Assembly (NCBI GenBank): GCA_018806915.1
Contig: JAGKQI010000100.1
Location: 62,001 to 126,000, forward strand
Source of the DNA: Phytophthora colocasiae
Lineage: Eukaryota; Oomycota; Peronosporomycetes; Peronosporales; Peronosporaceae
Direction of reading: 5' to 3'
Length of the DNA: 64,000 nt
The position numbers and the translations under genes are program-made. This document shows, piece after piece, positions 31,396-42,308 of the stretch; position 1 is the stretch's first letter, and each line of letters opens with the position of its first letter. The notes under the pieces are model-generated. The model was not told where the DNA came from and ran no database searches. It saw only the letters and a list, made by a program, of their open reading frames with translations.

Positions 31396-32560
31396 TTCCT
31401 GAGATATGCTTCCTGAGATCAACTCGCGCGCAGAGCTTCAGCTTCTCCGCGCCAGAGGATTTGTTGTTCGGGACCCAGTCAGTCAGCCTGCCCTGGTTCT
31501 GCTGGAAAAGGTCATGTTCTCTGAGATTGAGGCTACGCAGTTGATTCCGGATGATGCGCACTTTGCCGGTCACTCCTCGGTGAGTACGCTGCTCTGTATT
31601 CGTTCACGAAAGCATTGGATGTGGAGAATGTTGCCTAAGTAGTGTTTTTGCGTGGTCTGATCACGCAGAGGCCGTGAAGCGCGACGCGGAAGGCAGCTCT
31701 GACTACGGTATGGTGGACACGAACTCTACTCGCGTTGGTTCTAGTGATGTCCAAGATCGTGGACGGCATCGAGGCTACGTCGGGCAAGCTGTTGCAGGTG
31801 ATAAACTTCAATATCCATGACCGCCAGTATGTGGTTTCCAGAGAAAATGTGAACGTGGAGACGCTATCTCTCGCTCTGTCCGCGTTCAAGACGTAGAAGT
31901 CGGTGGAGGCCTCGGCATCGAGAAGGTGATTTGGAGTCGCTCGCCCAGGCGCAGGCTGGCAAGGACAAGTGCCAGCAGACCGGCCGTCCGTTCACTCTTG
32001 CCCGAGGTCTGGCGATGATCCCGCTTGTGCGTATCGACATGCCGTTCCACTTGTGCGAGCTGCTGGGCGGTGTGCCTAAGTTCCGCGCGTTGCTGCGCAC
32101 GAAGTTCGACCCTTAGGTGCTGGAGCGTCAGTTGCCGCTTTTCTTGTGGATCGCTACACTCCGAATTTGGTGGCAACTCCGTTTCTCGCTGAAGCGTTCG
32201 TACTTCGAGGAGGTTTACCCTGACGGAGAGCCCGAACTTGACTGAGGTCCTGGACCCGATGCAGTGGAAGTTGACTACGAAGGATGAGTTGGCGCACCTG
32301 TTGGTGGAGGAGTTGCTTGCGTACCAGTTCGCTTCACCCGAGCACGGAGGCGCTTCTGTTTTCTGAGGGCGGTGTTCGCCGGTTCGTAGAGATCGGCCCT
32401 GCTCCGACGTTGACGAACATGGTGCTGCGCTCGCTGCAGGTTGTGGACTTCTCTAGCTGTCGCGCGAGGGTGTCGCCGATGCTTGTTTTTACTACCACGG
32501 ATCTGTCACTGGAACCTCTGCTCTTCTGCTCAACAACAAGCTACGTGAAGTAATCGCACA
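31396..32560 (+). pseudogene. Fatty acid synthase fragment (malonyl/palmitoyl transferase domain)
   Basis: Reading across frames gives QPALVLLEKVMFSEIEATQL, AHFAGHS followed after a shift by GEYAALYSFTKALDVEN, then LLQVINFNIHDRQYVVSREN, PFTLARGLAMIPLVRIDMPF followed by HLCELLGGVPKFR, LVEELLAYQFASP and RFVEIGPAPTLTNMVLRSL. This order is that of the malonyl/palmitoyl transferase region of fungal-type (multifunctional) fatty acid synthase, including the GHS active-site serine and its later His-containing PFH motif. At least six frame breaks and several stops make it a pseudogene. The rest of the synthase is not in the window. The Ala-rich minus-strand frame at 32,530-32,802 may be a separate inverted fragment. 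Confidence 0.75.
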
Positions 32561-34029
32561 GCCGAAGCACGGGCCGCCAGACCAGCAGCCGCAGCGGGGG
32601 CCAGAGCCGAAGCGACCACGGGGATAGCCTGCACTGAAGCAACCGGAGCTGCAGCCACCGATGCGGCAGCAATTTTTGTTTCCTTCACAGCAGCTTCAGC
32701 ACCGGCATCCACAGCCAAGCCGCGAGCATACTTGGATGCAGAAATGTTCGAGTTCTCCTCCTTGAAGTGAACCACCTCAGGGTCGCGCTGGTCCCACAGC
32801 ATGGGACAATTCGTTCTTCACGGCCGGACGCAGCTACAGCACAATGTACTTGCCGGATGGGCTGAGAGACCAGATAGTCAATAGCGTGCGCAGCGGAGTA
32901 GTGGTCACATTTTGACGTTGACGAGCAATGAACTTTTGAAGACACCGATCGTGGCACATCTATTAGCTAGTTATGTCGCGAAGTCGGTGCAACTTTTTAC
33001 CGCGGTGCAGGGGCGTACAGTGAACCTGGAGGTACGACTACTGATGTGATACCAGAGTCGAACAGCAAGGTGGGCGTGTGTTACCTTGTGCTGTCCTCGT
33101 AGGTTCGTTGTCTTGGTAATGAGACCCTCGCCGGGGTCGTGAGAGTGTTGGTGAGAGTGAGGGTTCCTTGCGTAGACCGTCGGATGTTCTTCTGGTCCTC
33201 ACAGGAGCGCTTGAGAGTCGAACGTTTTTCCGGTGAACACTTGTGTACGCCGGAGATTTCTGAAGACAAAAGAGAAATTAATACAATGGGAAGTCCTGTT
33301 ACTAGACTTCCGAGATAACCGCAATATAGAGTTCCGATATAAAAATATGTAACTGCTCTTATTCTTTCCTGGCCCTTGAGCAGTGGGCTAGTTCTCCAGG
33401 TCAACTAGGAAAATGTCACCAGGCACCTGGTCTGTCTGGTATCCTGTAATTTTCGCGCACCACCCTCCAATATATAGAGGGAAAATAAATCAATACCCTA
33501 TCGGTTATATACAACAGTCTACCGAACGTCCTGAGAGCGACTGTTTAGCTCCCAGAATCTGTCCAAACGTACAATATGAAATGGTATACCGCTAGAGACA
33601 AGACAAACAACCCAACTAGTAAATGGAATAGGTGGGTCCTCTTAGGTCTCTACGTTACGCTGATCTCCACCTAAAGGGGCTTGATAGGTGAGAGATCACA
33701 CGACTCAAAGCTTTGTCGTGGCCTTACACTTCCGAAGAACCGACGAATCGACCTTGGGGTTGTAACGCAAAATTGAACTCGAGGTACTGGTCTAATTGAA
33801 CTCTGGTTATCTATCTCGTATCTCTCTGTCTTCTGTCTTCCATATTCTCATATACACTTGGTCTCAGTATACCTCAGGAATCTTCACTTGGGCTCACTAT
33901 GGTAGTCGGTACAGCGGATCTTGTCGAGTCGACACTTAATGATGTCATTACAGGGATGAGTGGGTTGCGTTTCACTTGATTGCGTGCGGTCGTGTTGGGT
34001 ACACTTGGTTTCAGTATGGGGTGGACTTC
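32561..34029. other. Repeat-derived sequence, no recognised gene
   Basis: The minus-strand ORF 32,530-32,802 is Ala/Val-rich (FKEENSNISASKYARG, then Ala-rich), and I do not recognise it. TGTCACCAGGCACCTGG at 33,414, followed by a TATA-like AATATATAGAGG, could begin a solo LTR, but no second copy exists here. Confidence 0.35.
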
Positions 34030-34385
34030 AGAGTGTCAGAGTCTGGTATCCTGTTCATCAGGGTCTGGAAACATGTGCGTCGGAGACATGTTCATCGGAA
34101 CCATGTACTCCGGAATCATGTACATCAGAGTCGTAATACCAGAGTCGTGACACTTGGGTCTGATCCTCAGAGTCTTGTACGTCGGAGTCTGTTCATCGGA
34201 AACTGGTAATGTCTGGAATATTGCTTATATAAGCCGGACACATCAGACTTGTGTTACCAGAATCATGTTCGTCAGACTCATGTACGTCAGACTTCATGTA
34301 CGTCGGACTCATGTACGTCAGACTTCATGGTGTGATATCAGAGTTTCCATGCGTGATACCAGAAATCCATGAGTGTTTTCAGGGT
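34030..34385. repeat. Degenerate short tandem repeat rich in GTC(A/G)GACTCATGTAC-like words
   Basis: The sequence is built of loosely repeated 15-21 bp words such as CATGTACGTCAGACTTCATG and GTACGTCGGACTCATG. They are clearest at 34,262-34,330, with decayed versions before and after. Confidence 0.6.
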
Positions 34386-34530
34386 GCGGAGCACGTATGC
34401 TACAACCACGCCTCGGATGAGACAAAAGGAGATCGATCTCACAGAAAAAAAGTGAGAAATAAAACCTTACGAGGTTTCCTCTCGAGGTTTTAAATCTTGG
34501 AACTCTCGGATCTAAACGAAGAGAGACGCG

Positions 34531-36321
34531 GTGAAATTTTCGAAAATCTCATCGTCTCTCATCGCCGAAGTACACGTCAAGAATGCTATTGGCCGCAGTT
34601 CTGCACCAATGAGAATGCGATCAACAGATACACCTAAATTTTACGGAGCTCCACAGCGCAAATTACTCGATCTTGGAGAGTCGCAGCCTTCTGACAACAT
34701 GGAAACGAAAGGGAGCGAAGAACTAGTTGTGTATGGAGAGAGCTCCACCACTGGCATCAGCAGCCGCAAGTTAGGCATGGCCCTTGCTCATGTTTCAGCT
34801 CAGGCACACGACATTGCAGCTTGTCAAGTCCAGCTGCACGCCAACCAGCAGCTTCAAGCTCGGCAACAGCAGCTGTACACAGAGTCTGAAGTGCAGAAAG
34901 CACGTGCCGAAGCCGAGTCGAGAACCCAGGCGCTTGCTGACATGATACAAGCTTCACGCATTGACCCAGCAGCCCTTGAGCAGCATGTGAACTCCAAGTT
35001 GGAGTCAGCGATCTCGGCCGCTAATGATGTCGCGCAGAGCCAGGCACGGGTGGTTGCTGAGGCCCATGCTGCCCAGCAAGCTCAAGTCAGTGATTTACGG
35101 GTGGCCGAAGCATTCAAGCAGTTTGAAGCCCAGCTGCATGCAAGCATAGAGGAGCAGATTCGTGGGCTATTGACGGCTCATATGGACCAAGTTGAAGCGG
35201 CGATTCGGCTAGGGATTGCCCAACAAGGACAAGAAATCATGGCTCATGTAAAGCACCAACTAGAAGACTTTCAACAGCTCACTACAGCTCAAGTTGGACA
35301 AGCTAAAAGTTGTGCAGAGAGGAAAGCAAAAACAATTGTGCGCCGTCATTACGCAGAAGAGTACAAAGCTCATGAAGAGATCAAGACCTCGTTACTGCAG
35401 CTCATCGAGGAAAGCAAGTTGTCTGCGGTTAAGATCGCGGCGCAACGCGCCGAAGAGATGGTGAAATCGTTAAACCCCCAGCTTGGTGGTCCAGTTACGA
35501 CTTACAGCCCAACGAACGCTTTGGTCTCAGCGATCCCATTGCTCGGCGAGGGTGATGAAGAATCGACGTCTTCCGAGGATGAATCGAAACCGCCAGCTAA
35601 CGCTGTAGTTGACAAGGAAGAGGACCGTGATGTGTTGGACTTGACAGAGAAGCCACGCGTTGCCCGTGATAAACCTATGGAGAATGTAGACCAAAGTGTT
35701 CAGGCCTTGGTGGAGATGCTACGCGCGGCAATGTCAAACAGCAAATCGGAGCCAAGCCGTATCGAACGTCTGGAAAATGTTGGCCAAGGTCTGCAGGATT
35801 GGGCGGAGACACTGTGCACGGTCCGTACAAGCCGCACACACGGGGCAAGCCGAAGTACACCTTTGGATAATGTGGATCATGGTGGGCATGGCTTGGTGGA
35901 AATGCTGCGCACGGTCAGGTCAAGCCACAAACCAGAATCAAGCCGTAATCAACCCTTTGAAAATGTGGACCAAGGTGTCCAGGACTTGATAGAGATGCTA
36001 CGCGCGGCAAGGCCGAGCGACAAACCGGAGCCAAGACGCAATCAACCGCTGGAGAATGTGATTCTATCCGAGCAAAACAAAACGGCTTGTCGGGCTTTGG
36101 CTCGCTCGGTCGCCGTCAAATCCAGCAAAACGAAGCAACCGCGGGCTCAAAGAGACACCAAGCTGGAAAAGAAGAGACCGACGATGTCTACACATGACCA
36201 AATTCAAGCCGCCGTAAAGCTCCGTAGTGACGAACGGAAGGCACTAAAGAAGAAAAGAGCAGATGATGCGATAAAACTCGCCCAAATGTTGCTGGATTCA
36301 ACAACGAAACACCAGTACTAA
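34531..36321 (+). CDS. Coiled-coil protein with four 31-residue repeats
   Basis: The 596-residue frame is uninterrupted. Residues ~75-330 are Ala/Gln/Glu-rich and strongly helical (coiled coil), followed by an acidic Ser-rich linker (about 345-380). Four tandem repeats of 31-32 residues follow at about 386-515. Each starts with an (L/F/M)ENVDQ-like motif, contains LVEMLR or a similar LxxxLxxx core, and ends in a basic Ser-rich segment. The C-terminus is Lys/Arg-rich. I do not recognise the family and see no signal peptide or membrane segment. It ends 35 bp from the stop of the convergent hAT transposase. That close fit, and the surrounding repeats, suggest it could be a second protein of the same transposon, but no terminal repeats were found to prove this. 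Confidence 0.6.
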   Translation: MKFSKISSSLIAEVHVKNAIGRSSAPMRMRSTDTPKFYGAPQRKLLDLGESQPSDNMETKGSEELVVYGESSTTGISSRKLGMALAHVSAQAHDIAACQVQLHANQQLQARQQQLYTESEVQKARAEAESRTQALADMIQASRIDPAALEQHVNSKLESAISAANDVAQSQARVVAEAHAAQQAQVSDLRVAEAFKQFEAQLHASIEEQIRGLLTAHMDQVEAAIRLGIAQQGQEIMAHVKHQLEDFQQLTTAQVGQAKSCAERKAKTIVRRHYAEEYKAHEEIKTSLLQLIEESKLSAVKIAAQRAEEMVKSLNPQLGGPVTTYSPTNALVSAIPLLGEGDEESTSSEDESKPPANAVVDKEEDRDVLDLTEKPRVARDKPMENVDQSVQALVEMLRAAMSNSKSEPSRIERLENVGQGLQDWAETLCTVRTSRTHGASRSTPLDNVDHGGHGLVEMLRTVRSSHKPESSRNQPFENVDQGVQDLIEMLRAARPSDKPEPRRNQPLENVILSEQNKTACRALARSVAVKSSKTKQPRAQRDTKLEKKRPTMSTHDQIQAAVKLRSDERKALKKKRADDAIKLAQMLLDSTTKHQY

Positions 36322-36356
36322 GATGAATAAAGCGATGCATTGACTTTACGTGTTTG

Positions 36357-38837
36357 TTAAACTATTCCTTCTTCATCATCGTCACTATCGTTCGAAAAGT
36401 ATCCGGTGAGTAGCTCGCAATCCTCTGCATTGTCGTCTTCAAGCCCTACCTTGAGGCTTGATGGGATGAATTTGTCAATATCGCGCTCGCGGATCTTGGA
36501 GCACTGTGTCACATCAACAAACTTCCTGTTGCAGTTAAGGAATGCCGACATGTCCACATTGTGTGGGGCAACTGATCCTCTCTGTGGAGTAACCAGCCGG
36601 CCAGCAGTGCCGAAATCGCGCTCAATTTGAGCCGACGACGCCGGAACTGCATACACAATACGTACCACTAGTGGTAAGAACTTGTAGGTTCCAGTTTCCT
36701 CCTGCCGCTTCCAAAATTCCAATACTGTTTCCGGTCGTTTACCGCTTGCCCCGAACACAAACTGAAGGGATGTTTGGGTTCCCACCCATCTTTCCAGTTC
36801 TTCATCGACACGAGCGCCATCCATATCACGCGCTGTTTCCGGCTCAGCATGATCTTCATCTATAATGTCACCGAATAGTTCAACCAGATCCTCGGAGAAT
36901 AGAGTTGGCGCGGGTGGAGGAAGTTCCTCAGCCGGGGGTGGTATTCGTGTTGCTGAAGTAGATACCACCGACAGCATCAGCTTTCGCACGTTATCGTATA
37001 TTGTTTTCTTGATCTTGGTGTAGTGGCGTTCCCCCGTAGCCGTCGTAGCTCCATTCTCGTCCGCGTTGCACAAGAGCACAATCCGTTTGAGAAATCCATC
37101 GAAACACTTGAAATTCGGGTGAAGAAATAGCTGCATCTCCAACATAAAGGAACAGTTGATAATCTCCGCGCGGACCGTGTAGCGAGAGAAGAAGCGTTTG
37201 TGAAATGCATCGTGAAGCAGAACACGGGTGTTAGAGGCCAGTTCGGTGAGGTCCTCAGGGCGGAAATCCATTCGACGATCCTTGGTAGACCGATAGTCTT
37301 TCAATTCTTTTGATCTATCGAGCACTGTGATCCGCAGTTTGTAGAGCGTTAAGAGCACATCAACTTGAGTTGCACTTTCGCTCTGAGCCTTGATGTTCAC
37401 AAGCGTTATTGGCTGGAGGAGCGACAGAATCTGAGTAAGGGTCTGGTAGTCTCTCTCGAGGGGAAAACCTGCAGGAAGTTTGTCGTTGTTTCGTCGCGCC
37501 TTGTCGAGCCGCTCTGCATACCAGGTAACCAGATGCTCCCATAGGAGGAGGATCCGCTGAATTACTCGAGTCAGACCCAAGAAACGGTGCGTGCGATACT
37601 CCAACAGTTGATGCGGGGACTTGCTGCTCTTACCAAAGAGACAAAGCTCTTCAAATAGAGACCCCATGACTTCCACGTGCTTCACGGTGTACACAGTCTT
37701 GACGATCCGCCGAATCAGCTGAGTGAATGCAGGGTTCTTCGATGCGGTAGTGTCCGCTACCATGCCACATGCAGCTTTTGTGGCTGCATTGGTCATGTGT
37801 GGAATGCACCATTGCCAGCTTAGTTTCAGGCCGGTGGTCATCATCCACTTCACATCGGAGCCTCCATCTGAGGTGGACCCATACAAATCGCGTGTTGTGA
37901 GACCAAAGTCGCGTAGAATGCCTGTGATCCAACGCTTGAAAGGACGGCGGATACCTCCTTCGCGCTCACCATAATGGGGGACAAAGTGCCGAGTTCCAAG
38001 CAAGATCGACTTGAATTTAAAATTCTTGTCCACCATGTACAAACGTAGACCCAAATATTTCACGTTCTGCACCTTCGAACTCCAGAAATCAGCAACCGCA
38101 GTGAATGTTGCTGCATTTCCGATACGGACTGCATGAAGAATTTCTTCAAGTGACCTCTTCGTAGATGAGTACAGCTCTACTATCGAGTGGCACACAACCT
38201 TAGCGTTTATAGTCGCCTGCATTGAGTCCTTGAAGACAAGCTCTCGAATGCTGATTGATTCCTCGTACTCGCCCAATCGATAAGGAAGGTTGTTGTTCAC
38301 AATTCTTAAAGTCTCCATTAGAACGTAAATTCGACTGGGATCATCACGAAATACATGAGAATTCCGAACACGATTCAGTTCATCTTCTCGAGAGCGTTTT
38401 CGATCTTGAACCACCTCCGTCTTGTCCGATACGATGTCGTGCGCCTTTTTGAGGTGCTTGGTCGCGGCTGATGTTCTGCCTGTCGATAATGGAAACGAGA
38501 TATCGTTCTCACGACAACTTTCTCCGGCCAAGCACATCCAGATTGCAGGCGACGATGGGTCAGGATCAGCGAATGGCTCTTGAGGGGCCTTGACTAGACG
38601 AACTCCATATCCGAATATGACGGACTTCTCGTTTCGACGCGGACGAAGGACAACGAACCCCTCCGGGGGCTCGAACGCGTTGATGGCGTCGCGAACGCTT
38701 GGCGGTATCGGGTGCATCGACAACGTCGTAGTACGGCTTGAGCACGAAAAAGAAAAACAGAATTTGAGAGAACATGGTCGAAGATCGCCTGTAGCAGCCA
38801 CCGATGTCGCGAACGAAAGGCGCAACGGGCGCCTCAT
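36357..38837 (-). CDS. hAT-family transposase, apparently full length
   Basis: The 826-codon frame has no stops. The more likely start is the second Met (residue 41, 38,717; MHPIPPSVRDAI), because the first 40 residues look like upstream sequence. A Cys/His segment (MCLAGESC..., TSAATKHLKKAH) fits a BED-type finger. The catalytic region has YGSTSDGGSDVKW, followed by WCIPHMTNAATKAACG, as in hAT enzymes. The C-terminal dimerisation domain reads YKFLPLVVRIVYAVPASSAQ, then IERDFGTAGRLVTPQRGS and HNVDMSAFLNCN. An acidic tail closes it. hAT transposases move DNA with 8-bp duplications, which matches the small element in pirin. Activity cannot be judged from sequence alone. Confidence 0.85.
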   Translation of the reverse strand: MRRPLRLSFATSVAATGDLRPCSLKFCFSFSCSSRTTTLSMHPIPPSVRDAINAFEPPEGFVVLRPRRNEKSVIFGYGVRLVKAPQEPFADPDPSSPAIWMCLAGESCRENDISFPLSTGRTSAATKHLKKAHDIVSDKTEVVQDRKRSREDELNRVRNSHVFRDDPSRIYVLMETLRIVNNNLPYRLGEYEESISIRELVFKDSMQATINAKVVCHSIVELYSSTKRSLEEILHAVRIGNAATFTAVADFWSSKVQNVKYLGLRLYMVDKNFKFKSILLGTRHFVPHYGEREGGIRRPFKRWITGILRDFGLTTRDLYGSTSDGGSDVKWMMTTGLKLSWQWCIPHMTNAATKAACGMVADTTASKNPAFTQLIRRIVKTVYTVKHVEVMGSLFEELCLFGKSSKSPHQLLEYRTHRFLGLTRVIQRILLLWEHLVTWYAERLDKARRNNDKLPAGFPLERDYQTLTQILSLLQPITLVNIKAQSESATQVDVLLTLYKLRITVLDRSKELKDYRSTKDRRMDFRPEDLTELASNTRVLLHDAFHKRFFSRYTVRAEIINCSFMLEMQLFLHPNFKCFDGFLKRIVLLCNADENGATTATGERHYTKIKKTIYDNVRKLMLSVVSTSATRIPPPAEELPPPAPTLFSEDLVELFGDIIDEDHAEPETARDMDGARVDEELERWVGTQTSLQFVFGASGKRPETVLEFWKRQEETGTYKFLPLVVRIVYAVPASSAQIERDFGTAGRLVTPQRGSVAPHNVDMSAFLNCNRKFVDVTQCSKIRERDIDKFIPSSLKVGLEDDNAEDCELLTGYFSNDSDDDEEGIV

Positions 38838-39953
38838 GAGGAGCGAATCACCATGGACAACACTGTTTCCGTTGCACGATCCAGTAGCATCGGTTCCCCA
38901 GCTTTATGTTATAGAGCACCTTGTTGAAGACGCTATCGCCAGCGATACCGCGGTCCGTCATCGGCTTGAACTGCAGCGACTTGAAGCTGAGGTCCGGCAA
39001 GTACTCTGTCGAGGGGAGAACGGACGAGATCGAGTCCTGCCGTGACAGCGCTGACTTGTTTATGCGGTGATAGCAACGACATGGTTCCTGTAGATTGCCA
39101 GAAGAGTGCTGGTTGAGTTTTACGCTCCTTCAGAGAAAGATTTAACGTCCTTTAAGATCGAACGATCGCTCGTAAATCAAGGGCCGCCAGAACACAATTA
39201 CAGCCAATCCAATCGTGAGATTTATGGAGATCACACGCCTGTCAGCGTGTTGCGTGGAGATCGTATGAAACGCTCTGCAGAAAAAGAGAGGCTGCCTCAA
39301 GAGATTACGGTTTCATCTCACTTTTGATCCGTTTTCGCAGGGGAGTCAATATTACTGGGAAAACTTTCTTGCGAATTCGGTGTGAGAAATTAATACCGGT
39401 ATTACCGACTCTACGGGTAAAGTCTCATCGGAGGCGTGGCTACAACGCACGAAGTCCAATTGGGGTATGCGCGGGGTGCGCTACGTCCGGTGCGCGATAC
39501 TTGGTATCTTGTGGGTACAATTGTATTCCTTGAACCATCATCGTCACACAGGACGGCAACGGGATGAGGTCTCTCAGAGATACATTCTTCTGAGAGACTT
39601 TCTGCCAACCTTTAGGCACTCATCGTCGGGGAAAGTCCGGTGATCAGACTGAGTGTTGTTGCCTCTCGGAGTTTGTGCACTTTTCCGAGGAACACTTCTG
39701 ATCTCTTGGGCCCCTTTGCAGTACAGGTGAAGGTTAATATATACAGCAGTTTTCTTCCACAGATCCATCGCATTGTCGCAGACATAGCCTCGTCCCACAT
39801 CTCCCTTTCTCCCAGAATCCACCATACATCCAATCACATCACAGCGTAACGGCCACATTCCACTCGAAAATCGTAATTAACAGCATGTCATTAGGCTGTC
39901 GAATCGTGCAGCTTTCACTTAGGGCCAAGGTAGTTTACATTGCTAAGCGAAAC
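38838..39953. other. Intergenic, no recognised gene
   Basis: Short ORFs only. The plus-strand ORF 38,590-39,045 overlaps the hAT start and looks like a shadow for its first half. The stretch 39,600-39,860, read on the minus strand, has a TATA-like CTGTATATATTAACC and could be LTR-derived. No second copy is present. Confidence 0.35.
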
Positions 39954-40710
39954 CTAGGCAAAACCTTGAGCTCGGATAAAGGTCTGCATTTGCGAGTGAA
40001 GTTGATTGTACAGCTCCGCTAAGTGCAAGTTTGCATTGGTCTCGTCGACGAGTTGCGTCACGATTGCGGCGACCTCTTGGAGAGGGAACGCTTTGTTTTC
40101 CTCCCATCTAGAACGGCAGCATCGGAAGATGATGTTAGGCGCTTCGGTCCTGTTCTAAGCAAATGAAATTGTTAGCAATTATTTTACCATGAACAATATA
40201 GTAAATATATGCACGGGGTTTGCCTCCAAATATGCGTCAAATCTCGCGCGGAGGCGGGCATTCGCCTCACGCTGGAAGTTTTGCCGCAGGTCGATGGGGT
40301 TTCCAGTTTCGGTGAAATCGAAGAGCGTGCCTGGGGCATGCGCCACCTGACGAGACACGTAGCTTTCTTGCCCGGCAATAAACCTGATCTCGTTGGCTCC
40401 ATTTTCGCGCAGCGGGCGAATGGTCATCGCGAAGCCATGCACTTTTTCGCCTGGGGGGACGTGGTCATACGGTTTTCAATGGAGCGTAGCTCCCCAACAA
40501 GCCTGCCATGCATGTTAAGTAGCTCGGTCATGCGCGTGCCAAGGTTCTGGATCAGAGCCATTTTTTCCTGGTGATGTTTGCAATCAAATCGGCGATCTGA
40601 TCGTCCTTGCGCTTGATGATCCTTGTGAGTCGCGTGGCCTCGCGACGAGTGTCACGCAGCTGGTGACGGAGGTCACGATTCTCGGCTTGCAGAACATCTA
40701 CGCTGCTCAT
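39954..40710 (-). CDS. Small coiled-coil gene of unknown function, one intron, two homopolymer frame breaks
   Basis: The ATG at 40,710 opens MSSVDVLQAENRDLRHQLRD, a charged coiled coil. The frame breaks at an A6 run (near 40,565) and again at a C6 run (near 40,455). Other frames continue with QNLGTRMTELLNMHGRLVGE and then with KVHGFAMTIRPLRENGANEI. The last part of exon 1 has QVAHAPGTLFDFTETGNPID and then LRQNFQREANARLRARFDAY. A 60-bp intron (40,155-40,214) starts GTGCAT, contains GCTAAC as a branch site and ends TTAG. Exon 2 gives a coherent 60-residue helical tail ending FIRAQGFA. The coherent product would be about 235 residues. The family is unknown to me. The frame breaks may be real or may be homopolymer errors. 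Confidence 0.55.
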
Positions 40711-40943
40711 TTCGGGGGAGGGGAGTGGGTGGTGAGAGGGGATTGGAGAGCTGTGGGAGCCAGTTCGATCGTTTCTGAGAGGTATCGGACTGTTAGAGGT
40801 TTCGAAGTGCGTTGAGGATTTGATACACCAATGAAATAGCCTAAATATGAACAGCTGTCACTGCTTTAGCCATTCACCTTTAGCTATTTGTCGCGTTTTT
40901 CTAATGGGTTTGCAGTGAATAATCGCATAGCGTAGACGGTATA

Positions 40944-41145
40944 CAGTGCACGCCGGAATTATAAACGCACCAGAAAATTGACTTTCCTGAAAACCATCTT
41001 CAGTGTTTCCAGCCGAACCAACCCTTACAGACTACTGGACGACAATAGAAAACGTATGCAAAACGGAGAAATGGAAAAGCTGGTGTCGTTCAAGAGCAAT
41101 CGGCAAAAATCATGTTTTGGCTCGGGTCAAAAGTATAAACGCACT
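40944..41145 (+). repeat. Left terminal inverted repeat of Tc1 element
   Basis: 202 bp, starts CAGTGCACGCCGGAATTATA and ends ATAAACGCACT. It is complementary to 42,309-42,510. Confidence 0.9.
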
Positions 41146-41277
41146 GGTCAGTTTTTTATTACGGGCGGTAATAAACGAAATATAAGCGGTCTTATTGGTA
41201 ATAAATGAAACAGATAAATAGCGGTTTGAAAAACGTTTCAGATACCACCACTTGTTTTTTTGGGGAGGTGACAACTA

Positions 41278-42284
41278 TGCCTCGCGGCAAGCAGTTAAGC
41301 CAGGAAGAATGCATGAAGATAAACAAGCTGCTAAGAGAGGGAAAAAGCAACAGAGCAGTGGCAAATGAGATTGGACGCAGTGAGACGGCTATAAGGAACT
41401 ACTTAAAGCGCGGCAATGCTTCATTAGTGACCAAGAGAACCAGGAGAAGGCCAAAATTGAATGACCGAGAGTCGAGGCGTGTTGTTTGGCTGGCTGTAGC
41501 GCGAAATCTATCAGCTTCCCACATATCTAGTCATTTGCCATGCCGTCCTAGTAAGTCTACCGTGCTACGTGTGCTGCGTAAACACCGCTACATCACATTT
41601 GCTAAACGCAAACTCACTCCAACCATCAAGCCTCACCACAAGAAGGCTCGAGTGGCTTTTGCGGAACGTTACCGTGGCAAACGCGTATTCTGGCGGCGCG
41701 TGGTGTTCACAGACGAAAAGAAGTTCAATTTGGATGGCCCTGATGGGTTCCGTTACTACTGGCATGACATGCGAGCCGAGCCGAAATACATGTCGAAGCG
41801 GGTGAACGGTGGGGGAAGCGTCATGATTTGGGCAGGGGTGAACTGGTACGGCAACACCGAGATCGTCTTTTTAAAGGGCAAGCAAGGTGCTAGCAACTAC
41901 ACTGAAACTCTTCGCAGCAGCTTGCTACCTTACATGAGAGAACTTAAGTCGAATATTGGCGATTTGGACCCAATATTTCAGCACGATAACGCGTCCATTC
42001 ACTCGGCAAGACTCACGAAGGACTTCCTCGCGGTAAATAACATTACTACGCTACCATGGCCGGCGAAGAGCCCCGATCTCAACATCATAGAGAACGTTTG
42101 GGGACTTCTGGCTCGCAAAGTATATGCAAACGGTCGCCAATTTGAGAGGGCCGCCGATTTGATCAAACAGATCAAGTTAGAGTGGTCTCGAATTGATCCA
42201 ACGTACATTAAAAAGTTAGTTAGGAGTGTTCCTAAGCGACTGGAAGCGACACGGTTGCTGAAAGGCTCGAAGACTCCCTACTAG
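41278..42284 (+). CDS. Tc1-family transposase (DD34E)
   Basis: The ATG at 41,278 (MPRGKQLSQEE) is preferred over the upstream codon at 41,205. It gives about 335 residues, the usual Tc1 size. The N-terminal paired-like helix-turn-helix is readable (MKINKLLREGKSNRAVANEI, then IRNYLKR). The second DNA-binding part includes SKSTVLRVLRKHRYI. The catalytic triad is FTDEKKFNLDGPDG, FQHDNASIHSA and PDLNIIENVWG. There are 34 residues between the second Asp and the Glu, the DD34E spacing of Tc1. The frame is uninterrupted and ends before the right inverted repeat. The enzyme acts on the element's own ends in the nucleus and inserts at TA. Confidence 0.93.
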
Positions 42285-42308
42285 AGCCCAACCAATTTTG
42301 GCAAGTAG

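Noticed and set aside
34380..38930. CAGGGTGCGG at 34,381 and GAGCACCTTG near 38,918 as the ends of a two-gene hAT element
   Set aside because: The ends match only partly, and the 8 bases outside them differ, so there is no target duplication.
38590..39045. Plus-strand ORF of 151 codons overlapping the hAT start
   Set aside because: Its first half is antisense to the transposase N-terminus. The second half has no recognisable motif.
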